64,000 nucleotides of DNA from positions 1 through 64,000 of the forward strand of contig JAJDER010000070.1 in assembly GCA_029259725.1 (NCBI GenBank), in the 5' to 3' direction. Shown here piece after piece: positions 40,269-51,336 of this stretch. The DNA comes from Planctomycetota bacterium (GTDB taxonomy: Bacteria; Planctomycetota; B15-G4). The translations under genes and the position numbers were made by a program. The notes below the pieces were generated by a model. It was not told the DNA's origin. It did no database searches and was given only the letters and a program-made list of their open reading frames with translations. How positions within the stretch are numbered: position 1 is the stretch's first letter; each line of letters starts with the position of its first letter.

Positions 40269-40291
<23 letters not shown>
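38363..40291 (+). CDS. RDD-family membrane domain fused to SpoIIM (stage II sporulation M-like) domain
   Basis: RDD: 'LAGLGSRYAALFADALIM...GQTPGKRWLSLRVV...GDLAAGTVVV'; SpoIIM: 'LIANNVQVAFLAFASGILAALGPVFVLIFNGMHLGSALAVFANRG...FVLPHGVIELTAIVIAGGAGL'. Confidence 0.88.
38455..38517. repeat. In-frame ~15-bp repeats (GCGGCCGGCACG-type) encoding Ala/Gly/Thr-rich N-terminal linker
   Basis: Encodes 'TAAGTRAAGTAAAGTTAAG'. Confidence 0.8.
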
Positions 40292-41671
<1,380 letters not shown>

Positions 41672-41675
<4 letters not shown>

Positions 41676-42658
41676 CGCGGCGCCTCGACGCTCTCGACCA
41701 CGGCCGCCACGCGCGCGTCGGCGGTGACGCCCTCCACCTCGGCCTCCGCCGTGAGCATCACGCGGTGGCGCAGCACGGGGATGGCCATCGCCTTCACGTC
41801 CTCGGGCACCACGAAGTCACGGCCCTGCACCAGCGCGCGTGCCTGCGCCGCCCGCGACAACGCCACGCTCGCGCGCGGGCTGGCCCCGAGCGCGAGGCTC
41901 GGATCCTGACGCGTCCGCCTCACGAGTGCGACGACGTAGCGGCGCAGTTCGGGGTCGAGGCGCACACGACGCGCATCCCGGCGCAGCGCCAGCAGTCCCT
42001 CCCGCCCCAGGCTCGCCGACAAGCCGAAGGTCTCCGGGTCCGCGGCGTCGAAACCCATGGCATGTCGATCGAGGATGGCCACCTCGGCTTCCTCGGCCGG
42101 ATAGTCCACGCGGATCTTGAGCAGGAAGCGGTCCAGCTGCGCCTCGGGCAACGGATAGGTGCCCTCGTACTCCACCGGGTTCTGGCTGGCGAAGACGCTG
42201 AACGCCGCGGGGAGCTTGTGCGACCTGCCGTCCACGGTGACCTGCCGCTCCTCCATGGCCTCGAGCAGCGCCGCCTGGGTCTTGGCCGGGGCACGGTTGA
42301 TCTCGTCGGCCAGCAGCAGGTCGGCGAAGATCGGGCCGGGCTGGAACACGAACGCGCGCTGCATCTCGTCGAGCATGTTCACGCCGGTCACGTCGGTGGG
42401 CATCAGGTCGGGCGTGAACTGGATGCGGCCGAACTCCGCGTGCAGGCTGCGCGCCAGCCCGCGGATGGCCAGGGTCTTCGCGGTGCCGGGGACGCCCTCG
42501 ATCAGCGCATGCCCCCCGGCGACCAGGGTGACCAGCATCTGCTCCAGCATGTCGTCCTGTCCGAGGACGACCTGACCGAGCTCGGAGAGCAGCTGGTTGC
42601 AACGCTCGCCGGCGGCCTCGGCTTCCTCGGGCGACAGCGGCAGCGGTGGCTCAGGCAC
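41672..42658 (-). CDS. MoxR-family AAA+ ATPase
   Basis: 'GGHALIEGVPGTAKTLAIRGLARSL', 'LLADEINRAPAKTQAALLEAMEERQVTVDG', 'ASQNPVEYEGTYPLPEAQLDRFLLKI'. GTG start overlaps upstream stop. Confidence 0.96.
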
Positions 42659-43856
42659 GGGACGTCTCCGGTCGGGTGGTGGATGCCGGGTCGGCGAACA
42701 CGACGAGCAGGCGATCGATGGCGGCGCTCAGGGCGACGAGGTCGGGCACACCGCCGGACCCGGCGTCGCCCTCGCGCGCGGCGAGGATGGTGGTCACGTC
42801 ACCGTCGCGGTCCGGCCGCGCGGCGCCGAGGGCGTGCAGCCGTTGCTCGAGCGCCGCGGCGTCGGGCAACTGCAGGTGCTGGCGCAGACCCTCCACCAGC
42901 AGACGCGCGGGGCGCGAACGGGCGGCCGCGCCCTGGTAGGCGCTGGCCAGGGCCTCGACGTGCTCGAGCGAAGAGCGCCCCGGCACGGGCGGCGCCGGCA
43001 GCGGCGGCCCGAAGCGCACGCCGGCGAACACGAGCGTGGCGAGCAAGAGCACGATCGAGCCGATCACGGACCAGCCCGCGTGCGTCCCGGCCAGCCACCG
43101 GCCGGTCGTCGCGAAGAGCCCGGCGCCCTCCTCGTAGCCGTGGTGGAACTCGTCGAACCACACGGCGTCCTCGGGCGCCAGCGCCAGCAGCGCACGGATC
43201 GCCACGGGGCCCAGCCGCGACGACCGGAGGCCGCCGTTGGTCAGCACTCCGGTGTCGCTCAGCATCAGGATGTGGCCCGCGCCGAGAGCCAGGCGCACCA
43301 GGGGCGAGCCGCCCTCGTCATCGATGAGCAGGGGTTCGATCCCGTCGGCCTGCAGCCCGGCCAGCTCGAAGACCTGGTCGACGCCGGCGATCTCCGTCGG
43401 CGCTCCCTCGAGCACCGACAGCGCCCATTCCCCGGCGCGCGCGCCCGTCCGGCAGCGGCCGGCGGCGTCGACGACGGAGACACCCAACCGGCGGGCCAGG
43501 GTCTCCTGCGGGGCGCCCGGTGGCCGCGGCGCGTAGAACAACCGCCCGCCGCGCGCGACCCAACCGAGCAGGGCATCCGCGTCCGGCTCGGTGATCTCCT
43601 CCTCCGCGTGCAGCAGCACCAGCACCGACACGTCGCGCGGGTCGAGTGCATCAACCGGTCGCATCCAGCGTGCGACCGGCCGGCCGAGCTGCTCCAGCAC
43701 CTCGTACAGCGCGCGGGCACCACCGTCACCGACGAAGAAGGTGCTCGGGCGCAGCCTCTCGCTGCGCTCCACGGCCCCCGGGTTGAGCAACGCCACCACC
43801 GCGGTGAAGAGCCCGACGATGAGCAGCGCGCGTCGTTGGAGGCGTGCCTCGTTCAC
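42651..43856 (-). CDS. DUF4350 domain protein
   Basis: 'FFVGDGGARALYEVLEQLGRPVARWMRPVDAL...LLGWVARGGRLFYAPRPP'; position in MoxR/DUF58 cluster. Confidence 0.82.
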   Translation of the reverse strand: MNEARLQRRALLIVGLFTAVVALLNPGAVERSERLRPSTFFVGDGGARALYEVLEQLGRPVARWMRPVDALDPRDVSVLVLLHAEEEITEPDADALLGWVARGGRLFYAPRPPGAPQETLARRLGVSVVDAAGRCRTGARAGEWALSVLEGAPTEIAGVDQVFELAGLQADGIEPLLIDDEGGSPLVRLALGAGHILMLSDTGVLTNGGLRSSRLGPVAIRALLALAPEDAVWFDEFHHGYEEGAGLFATTGRWLAGTHAGWSVIGSIVLLLATLVFAGVRFGPPLPAPPVPGRSSLEHVEALASAYQGAAARSRPARLLVEGLRQHLQLPDAAALEQRLHALGAARPDRDGDVTTILAAREGDAGSGGVPDLVALSAAIDRLLVVFADPASTTRPETSRA

Positions 43857-44521
43857 TCCGGCACCCCCATCGCGCTGGCCGACGCGCGCATCTCCCGAAA
43901 CGCCTGCGCCTGCGCGATCCGGCCGCCGAAGGCCACCGGGTAGAAGACCGCCAGGATGCGTCGGAAGAAGGGTCGATGCGGCGAGGCCGAGAGTTCCCGC
44001 ACGTAGTCACCGCCCGTCTTGCTCTCCTCGAAGCGCAGCTGCCCGGCCGTGTCGAGCCAGTGCAGCGTGCCCGCGTAGAGCGCGTGCATGGCGTCGGCGA
44101 AGCGTCCCGACGCGGCGAGGGCGCGCGCGTCGTCCAGCGCCGACGACGCGTCCGGCAGCTCGTTCACCGGCGGCCCGCCCGCCCCGCCCGGCCCGCCCGC
44201 GGTGGCCGTCCTGGGTTGGCGCAGCTGGAGCAGGGTCCAGACGAAGTGCCCGACGATCGCCGCGAGCACGAGCACCATCCACCAGAACACCAGGCGCGCG
44301 AGCAAGCCGTCCCCGCCGAGGAACTCGGCCGCGCTGGAGAACAGCCCCCCGAAGACATCGTCGAGCAGCTCCAGCACGCCGTTCCAGAGCCGTTCCATCA
44401 GGCCCTCCGACTCGGGCCGGAATTCCGGCCGCGCGAGCACCTCGTCGACGGCGCGCGAGATGCTCGAGGTGTCGGGCAGGTCCGACGGACCCGCCGCCGG
44501 CGGTGGTGTCGGGACGGCCAC
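43853..44521 (-). CDS. DUF4129 domain membrane protein
   Basis: 'RFADAMHALYAGTLHWLDTAGQLRFEESKTGGDYVRELSASPHRPFFRRILAVFYPVAFGG' is typical of DUF4129. Confidence 0.85.
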   Translation of the reverse strand: MAVPTPPPAAGPSDLPDTSSISRAVDEVLARPEFRPESEGLMERLWNGVLELLDDVFGGLFSSAAEFLGGDGLLARLVFWWMVLVLAAIVGHFVWTLLQLRQPRTATAGGPGGAGGPPVNELPDASSALDDARALAASGRFADAMHALYAGTLHWLDTAGQLRFEESKTGGDYVRELSASPHRPFFRRILAVFYPVAFGGRIAQAQAFREMRASASAMGVPE

Positions 44522-44524
44522 GCG

Positions 44525-45295
44525 TCAGCCCTCGACCGGGACGCTCCAGGTCTCGTCGTCCTCGGCCGCCTCCATCGCCACGGCCACGTCGAGGCCGTCC
44601 TTGCGCACCCGCATGTCGAAGTAGAGCAGCACCCAGGCCAGGGCGTAGAACGGCTCGGTCAGCACGCGCACGAGCAGCCCCGAGAGGAACAGCCACAGGG
44701 GTTGCCGGAAGGCCTCGGCGAGACTCTGCGGTTCCCGCGAGAACTGCTCGAAGTTCGTGATCCAGCTGCCTGCGGCGAGGGCGAGCCCCGGTGCGTAGGT
44801 GATCAGCATGCAGATGAACAAGGTCACGGCGATCTTGGCCCACGCGTCCCGCGCCAGCGCGCGCGAGCGGCCGAAGAAGTCCCACTGGTCCTCGATCACG
44901 AGGATCGGTGCCCAGGCGAACCAGAGGATCCAGAGGATCACGGCCGGCACCACCAGCAGGACGAAGCCGAACGCGAACGCGAACCTCGTGAACACGAACA
45001 CCGTGAAGAGCGGGAACGCCTTGCGCAGCCCCTTCCTCAGCGACGCTCCCAGCGTGGCCTCACGACCCTGGACCACTTCCGACGACATCCAGACCAGTGC
45101 GCCGAGGTAGATCCAGTAGGTGAAGAACTCCATCAGGAAGGAGAACTCCTGCCCGAACACGAGCCCGACCACGGCCTGCGCTCCGAACACGAGCAGTCCC
45201 AGCAACATGAACCGGGTGAAGTGTCGCCGGAAGAGGCTGAAAGCCCCGTCGAGGATCTCTCCGATGGAGAGCGGACGCAGCGCAGAGGACGCCAT
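44525..45295 (-). CDS. Multi-pass membrane protein of the MoxR/DUF58 cluster
   Basis: 'MASSALRPLSIGEILDGAFSLFRRHFTRFMLLGLLVFGAQAVVGLVFGQ' and several further TM segments. Confidence 0.75.
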   Translation of the reverse strand: MASSALRPLSIGEILDGAFSLFRRHFTRFMLLGLLVFGAQAVVGLVFGQEFSFLMEFFTYWIYLGALVWMSSEVVQGREATLGASLRKGLRKAFPLFTVFVFTRFAFAFGFVLLVVPAVILWILWFAWAPILVIEDQWDFFGRSRALARDAWAKIAVTLFICMLITYAPGLALAAGSWITNFEQFSREPQSLAEAFRQPLWLFLSGLLVRVLTEPFYALAWVLLYFDMRVRKDGLDVAVAMEAAEDDETWSVPVEG

Positions 45296-45435
45296 GGTCG
45301 GACGGGTCTCCTCCGGGGCGTCGAGTGCGGGCCGCACGGCTTGCGCGACCGTATCCCCCGTGGGCGCAGTCTAGCGGCGGTCTCCGTCCCAACGCAACGC
45401 GCGCCGCCCGAACGGAGTCGGACGACGCGCGTCTC

Positions 45436-45477
45436 GGCAGATCGTCGCGGCAGATCGTCGCGGCAGATCGTCTGCGG
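45436..45477. repeat. 13-14-bp direct repeats (GGCAGATCGTCGC) ending in a small hairpin (GCAGA-TCG-TCTGC)
   Basis: Three near-identical units read directly. Confidence 0.8.
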
Positions 45478-45486
45478 TCGGCGGGA

Positions 45487-46245
45487 TCAGCCGCCGCGGC
45501 CACCGCGGCCACCGCGCTCGCCGGCGCCACCTTCACGGGCGGGCTCCTGCTCGCGTTCGGGGGCGGCGTCGCGCGCCGGCGCGGCGTCACGCCCCGGCGA
45601 GCGTGCCGACGCGCGCGCGTCGGCCAGCGCCTTCAGGGTCGGCCGCGGATCCGCGTCGAAGGCCTTGACGCAGTTGCCGCAGCAGAACTGCACGAGCGTG
45701 TTGCCGTAGAGCACCTGCCGGGGGTTGTCGCCGAGCGCCTTGCCCTTCACCAGGCAGGTGGTGACCGGATAGTCGGCCGCCTGCGCGGTGATGTAGGCCT
45801 GGTCGAGGCGCGCCATCGCCGCGGTCGGGTCGGCCGTGAGCTTCTTGGCGCAGCTCTTGCAGCAGGTGCGGGCGAGACGGGTGCCGACCACGACGTCGAC
45901 GGGCGCATCACCGAGAGCCTCGCCCGGCTGGAACAAACAGGTCTCGAGCGGGTAGCTGGCGGCCTGGGCCTCGATCACGGCGCGGTCCACCTTGGCGATG
46001 GCGGCGGCGGGCTCGGCGTGCACCTTCTTGACGCAGCCGTTGCAGCACAGCTTGACGAGGCGGCCCTCGACGACGACATCGATCGCATCGCCCATCGAGC
46101 CGAGCTCCTCGCCGCTGATCACGCAGGTGGTCAACGGGTACGAGGGGGACTGGGCGGCGATCACGTCGGCGTCGCCGGGCGTGGCCGCGGTGAGGAGGAC
46201 GGTGAGAACGGGCAGGGCCGCAAGGGCCAGCAGGCGGGTGAGCAT
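45487..46245 (-). CDS. Secreted protein with three tandem YHS/TRASH-like Cys repeats (C-x~24-27-CCxxC) and RG/AP-rich tail
   Basis: Repeats: 'YPLTTCVISGEELG...LVKLCCNGCVKK', 'YPLETCLFQPGEALG...LARTCCKSCAKK', 'YPVTTCLVKGKALG...LVQFCCGNCVKA'; signal peptide at N-terminus. Confidence 0.8.
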   Translation of the reverse strand: MLTRLLALAALPVLTVLLTAATPGDADVIAAQSPSYPLTTCVISGEELGSMGDAIDVVVEGRLVKLCCNGCVKKVHAEPAAAIAKVDRAVIEAQAASYPLETCLFQPGEALGDAPVDVVVGTRLARTCCKSCAKKLTADPTAAMARLDQAYITAQAADYPVTTCLVKGKALGDNPRQVLYGNTLVQFCCGNCVKAFDADPRPTLKALADARASARSPGRDAAPARDAAPEREQEPAREGGAGERGGRGGRGG

Positions 46246-46487
46246 GGTCACGAGTGCTCCTTGGATGGTGGGTTCGGCGCGGTCTTGTCGTTCACCGGCC
46301 GGGCGCGGCTGATTATTCCAGGTTGGGCGGCTCGGCGGGGGAACTTCACGGCGACTTGCCGTGCGCCGGCGGCGGCGATGCGGCCATCATGTCCGGGGCG
46401 CACGCCCGCAGGGGCCTCTCGCCGGGCCCGTATCCACGCGGCCGAGGCCGATCCCGCCAGGAATCCCGATCTCCCGGAGAACGACCC

Positions 46488-47204
46488 ATGCCCTCGATCA
46501 CCACCACGCGGACGTGGCATCGCCGCCTCTCGATCCTCGTGGGCCTGCAGCTCCTGTTGTGGACGACGAGCGGGCTGATCTTCTCCTGGGATCCGATCGA
46601 ACGCGTGCGCGGCGAGGACGCGCTGGCCGAGCCGGCGGGCGAGTCGCTCGCGGCCGGGCGGTTGGTCTCCCTGTCGGTCGCGGCCGACACCGCCGGCGTC
46701 ACGCGGCTGGAAGGCGCCTCGCTCACCGCGGGGCGCGGCGGCTGGCTCTGGGTCCTGCATGACGACGAAGGCGCGCGACACGTCGTCGACGCGCTGGCCG
46801 GCGGCGTCGCGGCCGAGCTGTCCTCCGAGGAGGCCGCCGACCTCGCGCGGGGCCGCTTCCTCCCCGCCGCGGCCGGCGCCGCCGTGACCGGGGTGCGGCG
46901 CGTGGCCGTCGCCGACGGCGAGTACCGCCACAAGCCCGTGCCCGCCCTGCGCGTCGACTTCGACGATGGCGACGAGACGCACCTCTACCTGGACGCACTC
47001 ACCGGCGAGGTCACCGCCGTGCGCCACGACCTCTGGCGGCGCTTCGACTTCTTCTGGATGCTGCACATCATGGACTACGCCGACCGCACCGACTTCGGAA
47101 CGCCCTGGCTGAAGCTCTTCGCGCTGCTCGGCGTGGCCACCTCGTTGAGCGGGCTGGTGCTCGCCGTGCAGGTCCTCAGGCAACGGCGATCGAGCACGGA
47201 GTGA
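46488..47204 (+). CDS. PepSY-type membrane protein
   Basis: 'RTWHRRLSILVGLQLLLWTTSGLIFSWDPI', 'ALRVDFDDGDETHLYLDALTGEVTAVRHDLWRRFDFFWMLHIMDY', C-terminal TM. Confidence 0.8.
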   Translation: MPSITTTRTWHRRLSILVGLQLLLWTTSGLIFSWDPIERVRGEDALAEPAGESLAAGRLVSLSVAADTAGVTRLEGASLTAGRGGWLWVLHDDEGARHVVDALAGGVAAELSSEEAADLARGRFLPAAAGAAVTGVRRVAVADGEYRHKPVPALRVDFDDGDETHLYLDALTGEVTAVRHDLWRRFDFFWMLHIMDYADRTDFGTPWLKLFALLGVATSLSGLVLAVQVLRQRRSSTE

Positions 47205-47274
47205 CCCGCGACCCGCAGGCCGCCCCGGCCCGGTAGGATGGGCCCACCCCTCTCCTCTTCCCGAGGAGCCTCTC

Positions 47275-48657
47275 ATGCGTTCGCCGTCCCACACCCTCGC
47301 CGCGGGCCTGTGCCTGGCCGCCATGCTGTCGGCGCTGATCGGACTGACGGTCCACACCCGCGCGGTCGCTGCTGGCTTCCCACCCTGGGTGACGCCACTC
47401 CCGCTCACGCAGCGCGACTTCCGCGTGTTCCCCAACTTCACGGACTCGAGCGCGAACGACAACGTCGTCCCGCATCCGCACTTTCCCGGCGCCACCGGGG
47501 CGGCTCTCGCGATCTGGAAGGCGCACACCGAATGGAGTGCCGTCCCGCGGGGTGGTGATGGTGCCGGGGACGGCTGGGCGGGCAATCCGGTGCTCGGCGA
47601 CGGAGGCGCGCTCTTCGAGACCCACTACCAGGGCCTGGCCGTGATGCCCGGCGGAACCAACGACAACGTCCACTCGGCCATCGACGGGGGGATCTGTGGC
47701 GGCGGCACCTTCGCCTTCACCGAGACACCGACGCACGACGGCTGGCGGATCCGCTATTGCGACGGAGGCCTGTTCCAGCTGGCGTGGCACGACGGGCCGG
47801 GCGCACCGACGAACGGCTGGGACCTGCAGGGCGTCTCCACGCACGAGGTCGGACATGCGCTCGGCCTGGGCCACAGCAACGCCGCCGGGAATCCGACCAT
47901 GGCGCCGGCGTTCGCCGGGACGGGTGTCGAGTGGCGTTCGATCGAAGCCGACGACATCGAGGGCGTGCAAGCCATCTACGGGATCGCCACGAGCGTCAAG
48001 CCGGTGCTGCTCGGCGCGGACGGCTCGAGCGAACCGGGCGGCACGCTGGTCCTGACGGGCACCGGCTTCGCGGACACGGGCAACGAGGTGTGGTTCACCT
48101 CGGCCGGCACGGTCGGCGACGCGCTCGTCGTGTCGGGCGTCCCGGCGGATCTCGGGGGAACGCGGCTCAGCGTCGCCGTCCCGCTCGCGGCCGAGTCCGG
48201 AGAGGTCCTGGTGCGGAGCGGGACGACCGCGACGTTCGCCGGGTTGTCGAACCCGCTGCCCCTGGACGTCGGTGGGTTTCCGGGGACCTTCGCAGGCTCG
48301 GGTCAGGGCGTGGCGGGCGCCAAGGGCTTCCCGGTCCTGTCCGGAAGCGGAGACCTGACGCCGGGCGGACCCGGGTTCACGCTCCATCTGCAACTCGTGA
48401 AGAACCTGGCGAGTGGACTGCTCTTCGTGAGCACCGAGGTCGGAGCGTTGCCCTTCAAGGGCGGTACGTTCGTGCCCGTCCCGGTCCTCGCCGCAGTGCC
48501 CGTCAGCGTGGGTGGCGGCGGCAAGCTCGACCTGCCGGGAGCCCTTCCGGTCGGCCTGCCCGCCGGCACCACGATCGTGCTCCAGGCCTGGTTCACCGAC
48601 AGCGCGGCGATCCTGGGCGTGAGCGCGACCAACGGCCTGCAACTGACGACGCCTTGA
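47275..48657 (+). CDS. Secreted matrixin-like (metzincin) zinc protease with IPT/TIG-like and conserved C-terminal module
   Basis: Zinc motif 'THEVGHALGLGHSNAAGNPTMAP' (HExxHxxGxxH + Met-turn); signal peptide; C-term 'LPAGTTIVLQAWFTDSAAILGVSATNGLQLTTP'. Confidence 0.88.
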   Translation: MRSPSHTLAAGLCLAAMLSALIGLTVHTRAVAAGFPPWVTPLPLTQRDFRVFPNFTDSSANDNVVPHPHFPGATGAALAIWKAHTEWSAVPRGGDGAGDGWAGNPVLGDGGALFETHYQGLAVMPGGTNDNVHSAIDGGICGGGTFAFTETPTHDGWRIRYCDGGLFQLAWHDGPGAPTNGWDLQGVSTHEVGHALGLGHSNAAGNPTMAPAFAGTGVEWRSIEADDIEGVQAIYGIATSVKPVLLGADGSSEPGGTLVLTGTGFADTGNEVWFTSAGTVGDALVVSGVPADLGGTRLSVAVPLAAESGEVLVRSGTTATFAGLSNPLPLDVGGFPGTFAGSGQGVAGAKGFPVLSGSGDLTPGGPGFTLHLQLVKNLASGLLFVSTEVGALPFKGGTFVPVPVLAAVPVSVGGGGKLDLPGALPVGLPAGTTIVLQAWFTDSAAILGVSATNGLQLTTP

Positions 48658-48932
48658 CTCTGCAGGCCTTCGCGTGACTCGCGACATCTCGCGGGAGGTG
48701 GCCACGACACTTCGTGATCGACGAGATCCCGCGCCGGCAGGATCCGGCGGCGTAGGGCCCAAGTCGTTCGGGGGCAACGACTTGGGCCGTCGGCCTGGAT
48801 TGGCACAGGACGTGCGGTGCGGAAGGCATGTCGCTCCTGCTGCTCCCGCCGGAGACCGCCGCACGTCGCCCCCCACCCGAAGCGACGCGCGCCACTGTCC
48901 CGCAGGCCCGCCCGCGGCGGCGGCCATCCGCC

Positions 48933-50438
48933 CTACGGGATCTGCAGCTCGATCGGGTTGGTGACCGCGAGCCCGCCCGAGGCCGCCGGATCCCGCAGGA
49001 TGGCCTGGAGATTGACGGTCAACCCCACGAGCCCGTGAGGCAGCGTTGCCGTCAGGCTGAGCGAGCCGTCCGCCGGGCCTCCGCCGGTGAGCACGAAGGG
49101 GATGCCGGCCGTCAGCAGCGGGAGGTTCTGGAGCGCGCTCCCCGGCTTCACGTCGGCGACGCCGGTCCCGCTGCCGAAGGTCAACAGGCCGAGTTCGCCA
49201 CCGGCCCCGTTGACGGCGGTCAGCGTGAGGGCTCCGTCAGGGAAGCCCTGGCCGCGCAACCTCGGGACCAGGCCCGCCCCACCGACACTGCCTTCACCGT
49301 AGACGGTGAAACCACCCTCTCCGTCCGGAACGGCGACGAACGGATGCACGCCGCCGCCGAAGAACCCGTCGCCGGTGATCGCACCGTCGTTCGTGATCGA
49401 GTAGGCGTTGGCGAGGATCCAGCCCGTCGCCGGGTCGATCAGGTCATTCAGGTCCGTCATCACGCCGTCCTCGTAGACGATGGCGTGGACGCTGGAGCCG
49501 TTGGACGAGCTGGTCCCGACGATGGTCCCGTGCTCGTTGATGTCGCGCGCCCAGCTCATGCCCGCGCCTCCCAGCAGCGTGCCGAGGTTCTCGGGCACAC
49601 CGTCGACCCAGACCGTGGCGGTCTCGAACTGGCTGCCGTCCTCGATGAAGTCCGCGATGCCGACGATCACGCCGGACTCGTTGATCGCGCGCGCCTCACT
49701 CACGCCGCCGAGGATCACGGCCGGGTCGTGCAGGTCTTCGATCTGGCCGTCGACCCACCTCACGGCGTGCCGGGCCGCGCCCGCGAAGCCGGCTCCCACC
49801 ACGACGCCCTGCTGGTTCCGATCGAAGGGGAAGGCGGTCCCCGACATCGGGCCGGACAGCGAGCCGAGGTCCTGCGAGAGGCCGGTGGCGAGATCAAGCA
49901 CGAAGGGCCGCGCCGTACCCGTCGCGGCCTGGCGACCGAGGCCGAGGACCACGCCGTCGTTGCTGATGCGGTGCGCCTCGAGCAGATCCAGGTGCACGGC
50001 ACCGCCCGTGACGAGACCATCGAGCGCCTGCACCTCGCCCGCGATCCAGACCACCGCGTCCGGCGTGAAGGTGGGAAAGGGGCCGCTGAGGTCTACGAGG
50101 TAGGACTCGCCCACGGCGTCCCCGAAATCGTTGACGTCGCGCCCGTTGCCGGCCTCGTGGCCCGGCAGGGTGGGCAGCAGCGTGGTCGTGCCGTCGAAGC
50201 TCCACAGCCCGGCTTGCGCGAAGCCCGGGCCCGGCGGGAACGCGTTGCCGACGGCCAGGCCGAAGTCGTTGGTCTGCAGCGCGACGCCGCCGGACGCGCC
50301 CCCATCGGCATCGAGCTGACGCGGCGAGAAGTCGAGGTCGGCGAGTTGGGCGCCCACGACGGGCGCCAGCGCGGTCAGGACGAGGACGAGGCTGACAGCC
50401 CTGAGGAAACCCGAAGTGGCATTCGAGAGGTGTGACAT
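48933..50438 (-). CDS. Secreted HAF-repeat protein with conserved C-terminal module
   Basis: Repeats 'VNDFGDAVGES', 'ISNDGVVLGLG', 'INESGVIVGIA', 'INEHGTIVGTS', 'ITNDGAITGDG'; C-term 'GLTVNLQAILRDPAASGGLAVTNPIELQIP'. Confidence 0.85.
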   Translation of the reverse strand: MSHLSNATSGFLRAVSLVLVLTALAPVVGAQLADLDFSPRQLDADGGASGGVALQTNDFGLAVGNAFPPGPGFAQAGLWSFDGTTTLLPTLPGHEAGNGRDVNDFGDAVGESYLVDLSGPFPTFTPDAVVWIAGEVQALDGLVTGGAVHLDLLEAHRISNDGVVLGLGRQAATGTARPFVLDLATGLSQDLGSLSGPMSGTAFPFDRNQQGVVVGAGFAGAARHAVRWVDGQIEDLHDPAVILGGVSEARAINESGVIVGIADFIEDGSQFETATVWVDGVPENLGTLLGGAGMSWARDINEHGTIVGTSSSNGSSVHAIVYEDGVMTDLNDLIDPATGWILANAYSITNDGAITGDGFFGGGVHPFVAVPDGEGGFTVYGEGSVGGAGLVPRLRGQGFPDGALTLTAVNGAGGELGLLTFGSGTGVADVKPGSALQNLPLLTAGIPFVLTGGGPADGSLSLTATLPHGLVGLTVNLQAILRDPAASGGLAVTNPIELQIP

Positions 50439-50618
50439 GGTGTCGACTCGGATCCGAGGAGGAAGAGCGCGGCGACATCCGGATCGCCGCGGGGAAGGCG
50501 CAGTGAGTGCGCGCGAAACACGCTATCTCCCGATGCCGCGTTGGCCCGACGGCGTCGCGACGCCCGTGATCGCCGACATGTCGCGACTTCCGCGGCCCAC
50601 CACGATCGGAATCTGCCC

Positions 50619-51293
50619 ATGACGACCCACGACGAGTCCACACGCGACCTGCGCCTGTGGCGAATGCTCTTCGAGCGAGCGGGCTGGGGCATCGCCATCG
50701 GTGACGCCGAGCGTGTCAGCATCGCGCTGATGAACCCGGCCTTTGCGGCCATGCACGGCTACTCCGTGGATGAGCTCTTGAACCAGCCCGTCGAAGTCGT
50801 CTTCGCCCCCGAGGAACGCACGACCACTCTGCCCGGTCATCTCCGTCGCATCGAACGCGAGGGACGTGCCCGCTTCCAGAGCATGCACGTGCGCAAGGAC
50901 GGCACGCGGTTCCCCGTCCTCGTGGATGCCACGGGCGTCCGCGACCCGGACGGTCGCGTGCGCTACCGCGCCGTCCACGTGCTGGAGCTCGATCCGACGG
51001 GCCCTGCGGACATCGAGATCCCGAGCGCACCGAAGCCCCCCGACCTCGGAGCGTTGCTCGCCGATGTCCGCCAGGTCGTGGCGGCGCTCGAGGCGCTCGT
51101 GGACGACGACCCTCCCGAGATCCTGTCGCTACGGGAGAACGAGCGCCGACACATCCTCACCACACTCGAGTCCACGCGCTGGCGCGTGGCCGGTGCACGC
51201 GGCGCCGCCCGGCTGCTCGGTGTGCCGCCGAGCACGCTGAGCTCACGCATGAAGAAGCTGGGGATCTCGAAGCGCCCCTTGGACCAGGGCTGA
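50619..51293 (+). CDS. PAS-domain transcriptional regulator with C-terminal Fis-type helix-turn-helix
   Basis: PAS: 'NPAFAAMHGYSVDELLNQPVEVVFAPEER...VRKDGTRFPVLVDATGVRDPDGRV'; HTH: 'ERRHILTTLESTRWRVAGARGAARLLGVPPSTLSSRMKKLGI'. Confidence 0.9.
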   Translation: MTTHDESTRDLRLWRMLFERAGWGIAIGDAERVSIALMNPAFAAMHGYSVDELLNQPVEVVFAPEERTTTLPGHLRRIEREGRARFQSMHVRKDGTRFPVLVDATGVRDPDGRVRYRAVHVLELDPTGPADIEIPSAPKPPDLGALLADVRQVVAALEALVDDDPPEILSLRENERRHILTTLESTRWRVAGARGAARLLGVPPSTLSSRMKKLGISKRPLDQG

Positions 51294-51336
51294 ACGACTC
51301 CCGCCGCGGGCGCGCGCGCGAGAGCGGCCAGGGCGT

